Positions 46,595-56,203 are shown, numbered from the stretch's first letter. The stretch is 64,000 nucleotides of DNA from Lachnospiraceae bacterium (GCA_017463225.1 JAFTPO010000019.1:62001-126000), one strand, 5' to 3'. Notes: generated by a model not told the origin, from the sequence alone. Numbers and translations: made by a program.

Positions 46595-47476
46595 TTATCT
46601 AAAATATATCCCCGCCAACTTAAGCTCATCATCAAAGGTTATGGTATATGCTATGGATACATTATCATAGGTTGCATTAACCTGAACCACTGTATAAAGC
46701 ACGTTATCCTGAGTCACCTCAGCTGAATATATAGTTCCTATATCACAAAGTTCTCCCCAGTCACTACTAATCATGTTCTTAGCCTCAATCATATATTCAT
46801 CATTTAGAAGCTCCTTTAACTCTTCAATAGCATATTTATCTCTAAGAGTTTTGTAATCGTTATGACTAAGCAGTTGAATTATCTCTATAGTTTTTTCCTC
46901 TACCTCAGAAGAAGCATATACATTAACTGTCTCTGTTGTACTACTCTCAGCGTTTTTTCTGTTATCATCTATTCGAACAAGAACAAATGTAATTACGCAT
47001 ACTAGAAGAATTACACCTGTTGCAAGTGCAAATTTACTTTTCTTTCTAAGGACGAAAATAATAGTGGATGTAATCAATACTACTGCTGTTATAATGTACA
47101 GCCAAATCGGTTCAACAACCTTCCCTGCCACAAATACTGACGTAGGACCATCTTCGTTCATCATGGAAAATGTTATTACATCCGGAAGTGCAATTAATAC
47201 AATTATACATACTACACCTATTATCAATGAAGCAACTAGTAATACAATATCTAATGGCTTCTGTTTTTCTACTTTCTCAGGCTCTACCTGAGACATTATA
47301 TCAGCTATAATTGTGGACATATCCCCCTGCTTAGCACATGCTTCCTGCTCGGTCATACCCCCATCAACCAAGTCCATTATTATCTCATCATAGTAGCTTA
47401 TATACCTTGCTCTTTCCTCTGGTACAAGCTTTCTTAAAGCCTTTTCCAACTTCTTAAGAAACTCTCTCTTACCCAT
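46595..47476 (-). CDS. HAAS-domain (DUF1700-like) membrane protein
   Basis: A 293-residue protein. The N-terminal HAAS domain (MGKREFLKKLEKALRKLVPE, then EIIMDLVDGGMTEQEA) is alpha-helical and conserved next to PadR-type regulators. Then come three or four membrane helices and an external domain of about 110 residues with no known fold. It starts eight bases before the PadR stop, so the two are translated together. Likely role: membrane sensing or signalling controlled by PadR. Confidence 0.75.
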   Translation of the reverse strand: MGKREFLKKLEKALRKLVPEERARYISYYDEIIMDLVDGGMTEQEACAKQGDMSTIIADIMSQVEPEKVEKQKPLDIVLLVASLIIGVVCIIVLIALPDVITFSMMNEDGPTSVFVAGKVVEPIWLYIITAVVLITSTIIFVLRKKSKFALATGVILLVCVITFVLVRIDDNRKNAESSTTETVNVYASSEVEEKTIEIIQLLSHNDYKTLRDKYAIEELKELLNDEYMIEAKNMISSDWGELCDIGTIYSAEVTQDNVLYTVVQVNATYDNVSIAYTITFDDELKLAGIYFR

Positions 47477-47786
47477 ATATATTTCCTCCCCCTATAAATT
47501 CCAAAACCTTTATAAGTTTTTCCTTGTCATTTTGAAAGCCAGCCAACGCCTCTCTCCCAACAGAGGTTATGGAATAATATTTTCTAATTCGATTATTAAA
47601 CTCTGTGTTATAAGACGTCACCTTATCATCCGATTCTAATCTTCTTAGTATTGGATATAATGTTGATTCGGATATATCAATATATTCTGAAACATCTTTT
47701 ATAATCTGATATCCGTATGAATCCTGAAAGGAAAGTGCCGTCAACACACAGTACTCTAGTAAACCTTTTCTAAGCTGGGCATCCAT
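47469..47786 (-). CDS. PadR-family transcriptional regulator
   Basis: A 105-residue winged-helix protein. It has LRKGLLEYCVLTALSFQDSYGY, then ISESTLYPILRRLESDD and YYSITSVGREAL, the core of the short PadR type that regulates membrane protein genes. The ATG at 47786 has AAAGGAGAA before it; a frame running to 47852 would read through the operator. An inverted repeat covers its promoter, so it is probably autoregulated. Confidence 0.88.
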   Translation of the reverse strand: MDAQLRKGLLEYCVLTALSFQDSYGYQIIKDVSEYIDISESTLYPILRRLESDDKVTSYNTEFNNRIRKYYSITSVGREALAGFQNDKEKLIKVLEFIGGGNIYG

Positions 47787-47822
47787 ATTATTTCTCCTTT
47801 CTATCTCAACTTGTATACCACG

Positions 47823-47854
47823 CAATGCATAGTATTTATTTATACTATACATTG
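47823..47854. promoter_or_regulatory. Probable PadR operator
   Basis: CAATGCATAGTAT and ATACTATACATTG form an inverted repeat (12 of 13 bases match) spaced by six bases; a third GCATAGTAT half-site follows at 47855-47863. It covers the padR -10 box. Confidence 0.7.
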
Positions 47855-47872
47855 CATAGTATTATGTGTCAA
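47844..47872 (-). promoter_or_regulatory. Promoter of padR-HAAS
   Basis: Minus strand: TTGACA (47872-47867), 17 bp, TATAGT (47849-47844). Confidence 0.75.
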
Positions 47873-47888
47873 GTAGTATTTTTAATAT

Positions 47889-47933
47889 CAAAAAAAATTC
47901 TCTATGATGTAATAACTCACATCATAGAGAATT
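47889..47933 (-). terminator. Terminator after the AIM24 gene pair
   Basis: The 15-base arms AATTCTCTATGATGT/ACATCATAGAGAATT enclose an eight-base loop; on the minus strand eight T follow. Confidence 0.9.
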
Positions 47934-47951
47934 CTTTGAAAACTTTATAAT

Positions 47952-48842
47952 TTAACTAAATAAATCTAAAACCTTAGATACGGTCTCAATCTTGCTTACT
48001 GCATCACTCTTAGCTGCTGATGAACCAGTCTGAGCTGTTGATGTATTCTGCGCTGGATTTGTCTCTCCTAAAGAACCAGCCCACTTAGGAACAACTGGGC
48101 ACATCCAAATCTTACCAGTACCACGATATACATTCACAAGTCCTTCTCCTGATACAGCTGATCCAAGTAAGCTCTTACCTGACTTCTCCACTGTAAACTC
48201 AAGTGAGCCTGACCATGCCACAGCCATATTTCCATCAATCTTCATCTGATCATCCTGAAGATTAATCTCTATAAGCTCTTCTCTAGGAACAACACACTCT
48301 AAAGCTGCAACACCCTGTCCGGTAAGCATTGTATTAAACAATCCCTCACCACCAAGAACAGCTGAGCTTACGTTACTCCTTGCAGTAACCTTGTTCTGAA
48401 CTGTGTTATCGCATGCAAGAAAAAGTCCATCATCAAGAACAACACTTCCGCCCCACTCTGCAAGGTCTGTAAGGATAATATGTCTGTATGTAGGTTCAAG
48501 CATCATCTGACCGTAGCCTGTGTACTGTGGCTTAACAGCTGACTCACCAGTAACGGCACCCTTAACCATACCACCAAGGAAGCCTCCTACGCCCTTTACT
48601 CCTGATGTCATCTGAACATTACCAGTCATCCACTGCATAGCTCCTGACTGAACAGTATAACCATTACCGTTAAGATTAAGAAGAACCTGACGCTTATTTA
48701 TATTCATCTTAGCACAGTAGTACTCCATCTTTGATGATGCAGGAGTAACACTCATATCCTTTACATACTCCATAACCTGCATTCCACCAAGCTGAGCCTT
48801 CGCTACTATGTTTTCATTATTCATTAAACTGCTATATACCAT
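47952..48842 (-). CDS. AIM24 family protein, second copy with C-terminal tail
   Basis: A 296-residue AIM24/TIGR00266-type protein, all beta. It shares long blocks (SGVKGVGGFLGGMVKGAVTG, SSAVLGGEGLFNTMLTGQG) with the neighbour gene and has an extra Ser/Ala-rich tail of about 35 residues (TSTAQTGSSAAKSDAV). Proteins of this family may bind membranes or phospholipids; bacterial function is not established. AAGGAGGTG precedes the ATG. It starts 13 bases after the other copy, so the two are one operon. Confidence 0.85.
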   Translation of the reverse strand: MVYSSLMNNENIVAKAQLGGMQVMEYVKDMSVTPASSKMEYYCAKMNINKRQVLLNLNGNGYTVQSGAMQWMTGNVQMTSGVKGVGGFLGGMVKGAVTGESAVKPQYTGYGQMMLEPTYRHIILTDLAEWGGSVVLDDGLFLACDNTVQNKVTARSNVSSAVLGGEGLFNTMLTGQGVAALECVVPREELIEINLQDDQMKIDGNMAVAWSGSLEFTVEKSGKSLLGSAVSGEGLVNVYRGTGKIWMCPVVPKWAGSLGETNPAQNTSTAQTGSSAAKSDAVSKIETVSKVLDLFS

Positions 48843-48855
48843 ATCTCACACCTCC

Positions 48856-49611
48856 TTATGCTGTAGGTGCCATAAGGATAGTACCTGTACCACGATATAC
48901 ATTTACAAGGCCTTCTCCTGATACTGCTGAGCCAATCAAGCTCTTTCCTGACTTCTCTACTGTAAACTCAAGTGAACCTGACCAAGCAATAGCCATATTA
49001 CCGTCAATCTTAACAACATCATCCTGAAGATTAAACTGAATTAACTCCTGCTGTGGAACAGGGCTCTCAAGAACTGCAATACCCTGACCAGTAAGCATAG
49101 TGTTAAATAATCCTTCTCCACCTAATACTGCTGAGCTTACATTGCTTCTAGCAGTAACCTTATTCTGAACAGTACTATCACAAGCAAGGAAAAGACCGTC
49201 ATCAAGTACAATTGATCCCCACTGAGCTACATCTACCATAATAATGTGCTTATATGTAGGCTCAAGCATCATGATACCCTGTCCCTGATACTGTGGCTTA
49301 ACTGCAGACTCACCTGTAACTGCTCCTTTAACCATACCACCAAGGAAGCCTCCAACACCCTTAACACCTGAATTCATCTGAATATTACCAAGCATCCACT
49401 GCATAGCGCCTGCCTGAACTGTACAACCTGTGTTGTTCATCTCAACAAGCACCTGACGTTTCTTAACATTCATCTCTGCTGCAAAGTAAGCTGTCTCTGC
49501 TGCATAAGGTGAAACAGACATATCCTTCTGGTGCTCAAAAACCTTGTATTGGCCAAGCTGGCTAACACATACCATATTCTGATTGTCATAAAAATTGTTT
49601 AATTGGAACAT
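48856..49611 (-). CDS. AIM24 family protein, first copy
   Basis: A 251-residue copy of the same beta-rich family, with matching blocks over nearly its whole length, clearly a tandem duplicate. It starts MFQLNNFYDNQN at 49611, with GGGAGGAT before the ATG; the upstream open frame has no ribosome site. The glycine-rich stretches (VKGVGGFLGGMVKGAVTG) are conserved. Only two proteins share the operon, which suggests a heteromer or dosage role. Confidence 0.85.
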   Translation of the reverse strand: MFQLNNFYDNQNMVCVSQLGQYKVFEHQKDMSVSPYAAETAYFAAEMNVKKRQVLVEMNNTGCTVQAGAMQWMLGNIQMNSGVKGVGGFLGGMVKGAVTGESAVKPQYQGQGIMMLEPTYKHIIMVDVAQWGSIVLDDGLFLACDSTVQNKVTARSNVSSAVLGGEGLFNTMLTGQGIAVLESPVPQQELIQFNLQDDVVKIDGNMAIAWSGSLEFTVEKSGKSLIGSAVSGEGLVNVYRGTGTILMAPTA

Positions 49612-49676
49612 ATGAATCCTCCCTAATACTGTATATTTATGTTCACACTCTTCATAAGTACGAATCACATACTGAA

Positions 49677-49705
49677 ATTATAACACCACTTATTTGTTTT
49701 GTCAT
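49677..49705 (-). promoter_or_regulatory. Promoter of the AIM24 pair
   Basis: Minus strand: ATGACA (49705-49700), 17 bp, TATAAT (49682-49677). Confidence 0.65.
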
Positions 49706-49773
49706 TTAACTTTTTGTCCATTTTATGCACATTATAATGTTTTTTTGTGCAATAGCTAGATTATCGTTATATT

Positions 49774-51546
49774 TTAATGAGCGAACTGACTATTATACAA
49801 ATTCCAATAGAATCCTCTCGTCTTTAGTAACTCCTTATGACTTCCCTGCTCTATAATATTTCCATCCTTCATAACAAGAATTATATCAGCTTCCTTAATA
49901 GTAGACAGTCTATGTGCCACTATAAAGCTTGTTCTTCCCTTCATCATCTCATTAAAGGCCTTCTGAATTCTGATTTCTGTCAGAGTATCTATAGAAGATG
50001 TAGCCTCATCAAGTATAAGCATTGGTGGAAGCAAAAGCATAACTCTGGTTATACAAAGCAGCTGCTTTTGACCCTGAGACAAATTACCTCCATCCTCTGT
50101 TATAACTGTATCATATCCCTGTGGAAGTCTTTTTATAAAGCTATGAGCATGAGCCTTCTTAGCTGCAGCTATAATCTCCTCATCTGTAGCATCCGGCTTA
50201 CCATATGCAATATTCTCCTTTATGGTTCCGGACTTAAGCCATGTTTCCTGAAGCACCATACCGTAATTATCTCTTAAGCTGTCTCTGGTTATATTTCTTA
50301 CATCTGTACCGTCAACCTTGATGCTACCATCACATACATCATAGAATCTCATAAGCAGGTTAATAAGTGTACTCTTACCACAGCCGGTAGGACCAACTAT
50401 CGCTACTCTCATACCCGGTTTCACCTTTAAATTAAGATCCTTTATAAGCTCTTTTTCAGGAACGTATGAGAAATCCATATGCTCTATATTAATCTCACCC
50501 TCTGCTTCTCCCATAACTAAAGCGTCCTTTGGCTCCGGAATCTGAGCAGGCTCATCTAGGAGTTCAAACACTCTTCCTGCACAGGCGAGAGCATTTTGAA
50601 GCTCTGTGATAACATTAGAAATCTCGTTAAATGGCTTTGTATACTGATTAGCATAGCTTAAGAAACAGGTTAGCTGACCTATTGTAAGTCTACCGGTAAT
50701 TCCCGCAAATGCTCCAATTATACCAACCGCTGTGTAAACAAGGCTATTTACAAATCTAGTACATGGATTAGTCAAGGATGAATAGAATGTAGCATTCATA
50801 CTATCCTTTTCCAACACATCATTAATCTTCTCAAATCTGGCTAAGGCATCATCCTCATAGCTAAATGCCTGAACTGTCTTTTGCTGACCAATCATCTCAT
50901 CCACTAAAGAAGTCAGCTCTCCCCTAGACTCTGACTGACTTCTAAACAGTTTATAGGTTCTCTTCGCTATAAAAGAAGCCACAAACAAAGAAATAGGTGT
51001 AAGAATTACAACTACAAGAGCAATAGGAACATCAATAAATAACATAAACCCTAATGTGCCTACTATTGTTACTACTCCTGTGAACAACTGTGTAAATCCC
51101 ATAAGAAGACCATCTGCAAACTGATCTATATCAGATACGATTCTACTAACAATATCACCATGCTGATGTGAATCTACATATGCAAGTGGAAGCTCCTCTA
51201 AGTGATTGAATGCCTCTATACGAATATCCTTCACAACAGAATATGTTATATGATTGTTTAACACATTCATAATCCACTGGGTTATAGCTACAACTACAAG
51301 GGCTACTACAAACCATAACATATACCACTTTACATCATAAAAATTAACTGTGCCCTCTCCGTAAACAAGCTCATCTATAGCTTCTCCTGTGATTATAGGT
51401 GCAACAAGTGTACCTATAACTGATACGGTAGCACACACAAAGGATAATATAACGAAAAACCAATATTTCTTAATATACATTAAGACTCTTTTAATTGTAG
51501 CTTTATTTCCCGCCTTCATGGCTGCACTTTTCTTACTCATGTTCAT
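49774..51546 (-). CDS. ABC exporter half-transporter (ATPase-competent subunit)
   Basis: A 590-residue protein with six membrane helices and a nucleotide-binding domain. Walker A is GPTGCGKST near residue 385, the signature LSQGQKQLL is slightly altered, and Walker B is MLILDEATSS with the catalytic glutamate present. It overlaps the upstream gene by 14 bases. Together they look like a heterodimeric multidrug or lipid exporter. The start could be the ATG six bases further in; AAGGAGGAGG serves either. Confidence 0.9.
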   Translation of the reverse strand: MNMSKKSAAMKAGNKATIKRVLMYIKKYWFFVILSFVCATVSVIGTLVAPIITGEAIDELVYGEGTVNFYDVKWYMLWFVVALVVVAITQWIMNVLNNHITYSVVKDIRIEAFNHLEELPLAYVDSHQHGDIVSRIVSDIDQFADGLLMGFTQLFTGVVTIVGTLGFMLFIDVPIALVVVILTPISLFVASFIAKRTYKLFRSQSESRGELTSLVDEMIGQQKTVQAFSYEDDALARFEKINDVLEKDSMNATFYSSLTNPCTRFVNSLVYTAVGIIGAFAGITGRLTIGQLTCFLSYANQYTKPFNEISNVITELQNALACAGRVFELLDEPAQIPEPKDALVMGEAEGEINIEHMDFSYVPEKELIKDLNLKVKPGMRVAIVGPTGCGKSTLINLLMRFYDVCDGSIKVDGTDVRNITRDSLRDNYGMVLQETWLKSGTIKENIAYGKPDATDEEIIAAAKKAHAHSFIKRLPQGYDTVITEDGGNLSQGQKQLLCITRVMLLLPPMLILDEATSSIDTLTEIRIQKAFNEMMKGRTSFIVAHRLSTIKEADIILVMKDGNIIEQGSHKELLKTRGFYWNLYNSQFAH

Positions 51547-53281
51547 TCACCTCCTCCTTATTCTGTGAGGAGCAAATCTCCTGATACTCCTGACAAGTCT
51601 TAAGAAGCTCATCATGGGTACCTATACCGCACACCTTACCGTCATCTAGCACTACAATCTTATCAGCGTGCATTATTGAAGATGAACGCTGGGATACTAT
51701 AAACACTGTCATATTATCAGTTTTTTCCTTAATAGCCATGCGAAGCTTTGCATCTGTGGCATAGTCAAGAGCAGATGAGCTATCATCAAGGATAAGAATC
51801 TCCGGTCTTTTTACCAAGGCTCTGGCTATAGTAAGTCTCTGCTTTTGTCCTCCGGACAGATTCTTGGCACCTTGATTAAGCATGAACTTAAGTCTTCCTT
51901 CTTTAGAATCTACAAACTCTTTAGCCTGAGCTACGTCTATAGCAAATTCCATATCCTCATTTGAAGCATCTGCCTTTCCCCATCTTAAGTTATCTTCTAT
52001 AGAGCCCGAGAAAAGCACTGCCTTCTGTGGTACTATTCCTATCTTATTTCTAAGCTGCTCCTTAGGATACTCCTTAACATCTATACCATCCACAAGCACA
52101 CTACCCTCTGTACAGTCATAGAATCTTGGAATCAAATTAACAAATGAAGATTTACCTGAGCCTGTACCACCTATAATTCCTATAGTATCCCCTTTATTTA
52201 CAGTAAGATTTAATCCTTCAATGGATGACTCTCCCGCATTCTTGTAGGTCAATCCTGCATTTACAAACTGCACCTTTGGTGAATCCTTTAGTTCTGCAAC
52301 CTTAGTCTCCTTATACAGCTGAGAGCTATTCTTCTCAAAAACAGCTGATATTCTATTTGCACAGGCAACAGCCTTTGTCTCTATTATTATAAGATTTGCA
52401 AGCTTAATAAGCTCTACTAGAATTTGAGACATATAATTTACCAGAGCATATACGTCTCCATCAAGCAATATGCCACTATCCACCTGCTTTGCACCAACCA
52501 TAACAATAGCTGCTATACCAAGATTTACAACAGCATAAGTAAGAGGGTTTAAAAATGTTGATATACCGCCAACTATAAGCTGCCACTTAGTAAGCTCCTT
52601 AGTGGACTGCTCAAAATCAGCTTTCTCATTTTTTTCCTGACCAAATGCGCGGATGACTCTGGCACCTGCAAGATTCTCTCTAGTTTGAAGGAGTACCTTA
52701 TCTAGTCTTCCCTGCACCTTCTTATACAAAGGTATAGAAACAAGCATAATTCCGAATACTATAACAATGAGGACAGGTAAAACAATCAAAAACACCTTAG
52801 AAGCTTTAACGTCTACGGTAAATGCCATTATGGTAGCTCCAAAGACTATAAATGGAGATCTCATAAATAGTCTAAGAAACATATTTATACCTGTCTGAAC
52901 CTGGTTAATATCACTGGTCATTCTATTAATAAGCGTTGAACTTCCTATCTCATCTATCTCCGTATATGACAATGTCTCAATATGTCTAAACAAATCATAT
53001 CTAAGTGCCTTTCCCACGCCCATTGCTGTCTTAGCTGAAAAGTATTGAGCTGTAACAGAGCATGCCAAACCAATTAAGCCAAGTAAAACCATAACAAGAC
53101 CCATCTTTATAATATAAGGCTTGTCATCCATTTTAATACCATTATTTATAATTGCAGCCATAACCAGTGGCACTAAAAGCTCAAAGCTTGCCTCTAGCAT
53201 CTTAAACAGTGGTGCCAGAACAGCTCGAACCTTATAGCCATTGAAATATTTCATTAAACGCTTCATGAAACTTCTCTCCAT
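51533..53281 (-). CDS. ABC exporter half-transporter (degenerate catalytic site)
   Basis: A 582-residue partner of the next gene. It has six membrane helices, Walker A GGTGSGKSS, the perfect signature LSGGQKQRL, and Walker B ILILDDSSSALD where Asp replaces the catalytic Glu. That makes one ATP site weak, the known asymmetry of heterodimeric exporters of the TM287/288 and BmrCD type. The transported compound is not readable. No regulator gene lies next to it. Confidence 0.9.
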   Translation of the reverse strand: MERSFMKRLMKYFNGYKVRAVLAPLFKMLEASFELLVPLVMAAIINNGIKMDDKPYIIKMGLVMVLLGLIGLACSVTAQYFSAKTAMGVGKALRYDLFRHIETLSYTEIDEIGSSTLINRMTSDINQVQTGINMFLRLFMRSPFIVFGATIMAFTVDVKASKVFLIVLPVLIVIVFGIMLVSIPLYKKVQGRLDKVLLQTRENLAGARVIRAFGQEKNEKADFEQSTKELTKWQLIVGGISTFLNPLTYAVVNLGIAAIVMVGAKQVDSGILLDGDVYALVNYMSQILVELIKLANLIIIETKAVACANRISAVFEKNSSQLYKETKVAELKDSPKVQFVNAGLTYKNAGESSIEGLNLTVNKGDTIGIIGGTGSGKSSFVNLIPRFYDCTEGSVLVDGIDVKEYPKEQLRNKIGIVPQKAVLFSGSIEDNLRWGKADASNEDMEFAIDVAQAKEFVDSKEGRLKFMLNQGAKNLSGGQKQRLTIARALVKRPEILILDDSSSALDYATDAKLRMAIKEKTDNMTVFIVSQRSSSIMHADKIVVLDDGKVCGIGTHDELLKTCQEYQEICSSQNKEEVNEHE

Positions 53282-53421
53282 TCAAAGTTATTTTTAAAAA
53301 ATAATATTAACAATATATGTTGACCATACGAAATTTTTACATTAAACTATCATATAATGATTGGATTATTTTTTCAAGGTAATATTATCCTTTCAAATAA
53401 AAGAAAGACGAGGATTTATAC

Positions 53422-53742
53422 ATGAGTGACATGATTAAAAATGGAAACAATGATGAATATGAAGAAGCAACTATTACTATGACACTTGAAGACGGTACAG
53501 AGCTTGAATGTGACGTAGTAGCTATATTCCCTGTTGACGGTAATGACTACATTGCCCTTCTTCCAGATAAGGTTATTGAGGGCTATGAAGAGAATGAAGT
53601 ATTCCTTTATCGCTACACAGAGCTTGAGGGTGATGATGTTCATCTTGAACCAATTGACGACGAGGAGGAATATGAAGCAGTAGCTGATGCCTTTGACGAG
53701 CTTTTAGATGAGGAAGAATTCAACGAGCTTGACGAAGAGTAA
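53422..53742 (+). CDS. DUF1292 family protein, acidic, 106 aa
   Basis: A very acidic small protein. It has ITMTLEDGTELECDVVAIFPVDGNDYIALLP, then FLYRYTE, and a Glu/Asp-rich C-terminus (DELLDEEEFNELDEE). This is the DUF1292 pattern, common in Bacillota and often next to RuvX/mutS2 genes, with no assigned function. GACGAGGA precedes the ATG. It is convergent with the helicase gene, with the nested inverted repeat between. Confidence 0.85.
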   Translation: MSDMIKNGNNDEYEEATITMTLEDGTELECDVVAIFPVDGNDYIALLPDKVIEGYEENEVFLYRYTELEGDDVHLEPIDDEEEYEAVADAFDELLDEEEFNELDEE

Positions 53743-53756
53743 GCTTTGAAGATAAT

Positions 53757-53884
53757 AAAAAATGACCAGACAACAACTTTGTCGGCCGGCCTGCCTAGGG
53801 TCGGTCCACGCTGACACTAAAACGGTCAGCTTAGTCCCGACCACTGTCGCGGCCGGAATATAATTATTAGTCTGGTCATTTTTT
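53757..53884. repeat. 128-nt nested, GC-rich inverted repeat between convergent genes
   Basis: The outer arms AAAAAATGACCAGAC (53757-53771) and GTCTGGTCATTTTTT (53870-53884) pair perfectly over 15 bp and end in A/T runs on both sides, so they can terminate on both strands. Inside are three more nested stems: CCGGCC/GGCCGG (53786-53791 with 53851-53856), GGTCGG/CCGACC (53799-53804 with 53837-53842) and GCTGAC/GTCAGC (53810-53815 with 53825-53830). The inner 75 bases are unusually GC-rich for this genome. An ordinary terminator needs only the outer stem. Confidence 0.75.
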
Positions 53885-55700
53885 ATATATCCTTCACATA
53901 TGGACTTGCTTTCTTCTCCTTGCCCAGCACAGTTCTAGGACAGTATATGTACAGTTCTTCCTTGGCTCTGGTCATGGCAACATAAAACATTCTTCTTTCC
54001 TCCTCCTTCTCAGCCCTTGTCTTGGCTTTCTTATGAGGAGTAATTCCATCTACAGCTTCTATTATATGAACCACGTCAAACTCCAACCCCTTGGAGCTAT
54101 GCATAGTCATTAGATTTACACCCTTTCGCTCTCGTGCTTGTTTTTGGTTTAATACCAACGCCTCTGAATAGCTATCAACAAACTCGAACAACTCACCATA
54201 GCTAGACATATCCTGAATCATTACTGCCAGATTATCAAGCATATCATAGAATTCCATGGCATCCATCTGTCTATACTCACAATAAGACTTTATATAGTCG
54301 TCGTATCCCACAGATTTTCTAATATAATTCAATGCTGCAAAAGGCCTCATCTTAGCTATAAGTCTTAGGTCAGCCATAAGTTTATCCAGATTTTCTATAA
54401 CATAATCCTTACCTCTTAATCTAAACCTAAGCTTATCGTAATCAACAGGGTCCTCCCAGATAACCTCCCTACTAATATATCTGCTAGGCTTATTCATTAT
54501 ACGTAAGAATCTATTTCTATCCCTGTCTCCTAAAGCCAGTTTCATATAATCCAGTACGTTTCTTACCACAAAATGCTCAAATATGTTGGGAAGTGTATCA
54601 CTTATGGTATATGGGATATTAAATTCATTAAGCTTATAAACAAGCATTCGAGGCTCATTATTTGTTCTATAAATTACAGCTTGCTTCTCGTACGGTATCC
54701 CCTTAGCAAAATGCTCCTTTAAGCTTTTTATAATAAGTAGACCCTCATCTCTGGAATCCATAGGGTATAACACCTTAACTAATCCCTTTGACCTAGCAGC
54801 AGATACAAGCTTTTTCTTGAACCTGTTACCATTATCAGAAATCACCTTTATTGAAGCTTCAGATATACTGGTTCCACATCTGTAATTTTCACTTAAATAC
54901 GTAATTTTAACTTTATTAAAATCTTTGGTAAATGCCTGCATTATCTCCGGCTTGGCTCCTCTAAAGCCATAGACAGATTGATCATCATCACCTACAATGA
55001 ATACATTTTCATTTGGTTTACCTAAAAGCTTTAAAATCTCATACTGCAGTCTGTTACTATCCTGGAACTCATCTACCAATATATACTTAAATACTCTTCT
55101 AAGCTGGTCTAATATATCGTTCCTTTTTGTCAACAGCTCATAGCACATAACCATCATATCATCAAAATCTATCTTACCTGCCTTCTTCATCTCCATATCA
55201 AGTCTTTTATAAAGCTCTCTAAAATAATTTTCCGGCATATCGGTACTATAATAGTTTTCTATGTCAATCATATTGCACTTAACAAGACCTATCTGGGATA
55301 AACAGGAGCTGATAATATCCTCTCTGTTATCATAATCCATAGACATATTTTTCATGATGCCATCTAACATATTTCGTTTTTCTTTATCTGATATAATGCA
55401 GGAATTGTCTAGACCATAAGCTCTTTTGATAATCCAGAAAAAGATTGAATGAAAGGTACCGAATCTAACACTGTATTCCATACCTGCTGTAATAGATTTA
55501 AACCTCTGCTCCATCTCTAAAGCAGCTGCCCTGGTGAAGGTTATTACTAAAATATCTGCGGGAGAAACTCCCGCAGATTCTATAAGATACTTTATTCTTC
55601 TTGTGATGACTGTTGTCTTGCCAGAGCCCGGACCTGCTATAACCATCATAGGTCCATCGGTATGCATTATGGCTGCCGATTGCTCTTTGCTATATTTCAT
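53883..55700 (-). CDS. UvrD/Rep-family ATP-dependent DNA helicase
   Basis: A 605-residue superfamily 1A helicase. Motif I GPGSGKTTVITRRI is near residue 25, motif II DEFQDSN near 200, motif III GDDDQSVYGFRG near 230, and later motifs MTMHSSKGLEFDVV and FYVAMTRAKEELY are present. It is shorter than UvrD or PcrA (about 720 residues), with a reduced 2B region. It is translated right after the SEC-C gene, whose 3' end holds its ribosome site. Likely role in repair or in removing obstacles from DNA. Confidence 0.9.
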   Translation of the reverse strand: MKYSKEQSAAIMHTDGPMMVIAGPGSGKTTVITRRIKYLIESAGVSPADILVITFTRAAALEMEQRFKSITAGMEYSVRFGTFHSIFFWIIKRAYGLDNSCIISDKEKRNMLDGIMKNMSMDYDNREDIISSCLSQIGLVKCNMIDIENYYSTDMPENYFRELYKRLDMEMKKAGKIDFDDMMVMCYELLTKRNDILDQLRRVFKYILVDEFQDSNRLQYEILKLLGKPNENVFIVGDDDQSVYGFRGAKPEIMQAFTKDFNKVKITYLSENYRCGTSISEASIKVISDNGNRFKKKLVSAARSKGLVKVLYPMDSRDEGLLIIKSLKEHFAKGIPYEKQAVIYRTNNEPRMLVYKLNEFNIPYTISDTLPNIFEHFVVRNVLDYMKLALGDRDRNRFLRIMNKPSRYISREVIWEDPVDYDKLRFRLRGKDYVIENLDKLMADLRLIAKMRPFAALNYIRKSVGYDDYIKSYCEYRQMDAMEFYDMLDNLAVMIQDMSSYGELFEFVDSYSEALVLNQKQARERKGVNLMTMHSSKGLEFDVVHIIEAVDGITPHKKAKTRAEKEEERRMFYVAMTRAKEELYIYCPRTVLGKEKKASPYVKDI

Positions 55701-55702
55701 AA

Positions 55703-56203
55703 TTAGTTAGCTCCACAACACTTCTTAAACTTCTTGCCTGATCCGCATGGACATGGATCGTTAGGGAATACCTTTGGTGGCTTTACTACAGTCTTAGATG
55801 ATTTCTGAATCTTGTAAAGCTCCTTTCTTCTCTCAGGATTAATAAGGTCATCCCACTGTGGAAGAGTATATAACCACTCAGCGTTACAATCAACCATATT
55901 CATATATAACTTCTCAGTATCATATGCAAGAGAAACCTTAGAGTCCTCAGTAAGCTCCTCTACGTTGTTCTTAACTATAAGGCTATCCTCTATACCATCA
56001 AGGAATCCTATCATAAGCTGAATAGACATATCATACTTCTCAGCAAGCTCCTTAACAGTACCTGTTACTGCCTTCTTCTCAGCAAGAATCTGCTCGTAAA
56101 CAGCCTTCTCCTTCTGGAAGTAGTTAAGCCAAAACTGCTCTCCCTCTGGTGTTCTGTCATCAAGTCCATATGCGTAATCACGCCATTCCTTTAATAAACT
56201 CAT
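55703..56203 (-). CDS. SEC-C motif protein
   Basis: A 166-residue protein whose last 20 residues are the SEC-C zinc motif [16 protein letters not shown], the same as at the end of SecA. The first 140 residues are helical and carry no other known motif. It may bind ribosomes or RNA like other SEC-C proteins. It starts an operon with the helicase two bases downstream. TAGGAGA precedes the ATG. Confidence 0.9.
   Translation of the reverse strand: MSLLKEWRDYAYGLDDRTPEGEQFWLNYFQKEKAVYEQILAEKKAVTGTVKELAEKYDMSIQLMIGFLDGIEDSLIVKNNVEELTEDSKVSLAYDTEKLYMNMVDCNAEWLYTLPQWDDLINPERRKELYKIQKSSKTVVKPPKVFPNDPCPCGSGKKFKKCCGAN

Noticed and set aside
46176-46670. Plus-strand frame of 164 codons
   Set aside because: It lies antisense to the DUF1648 gene and has no ribosome site or recognised motif.
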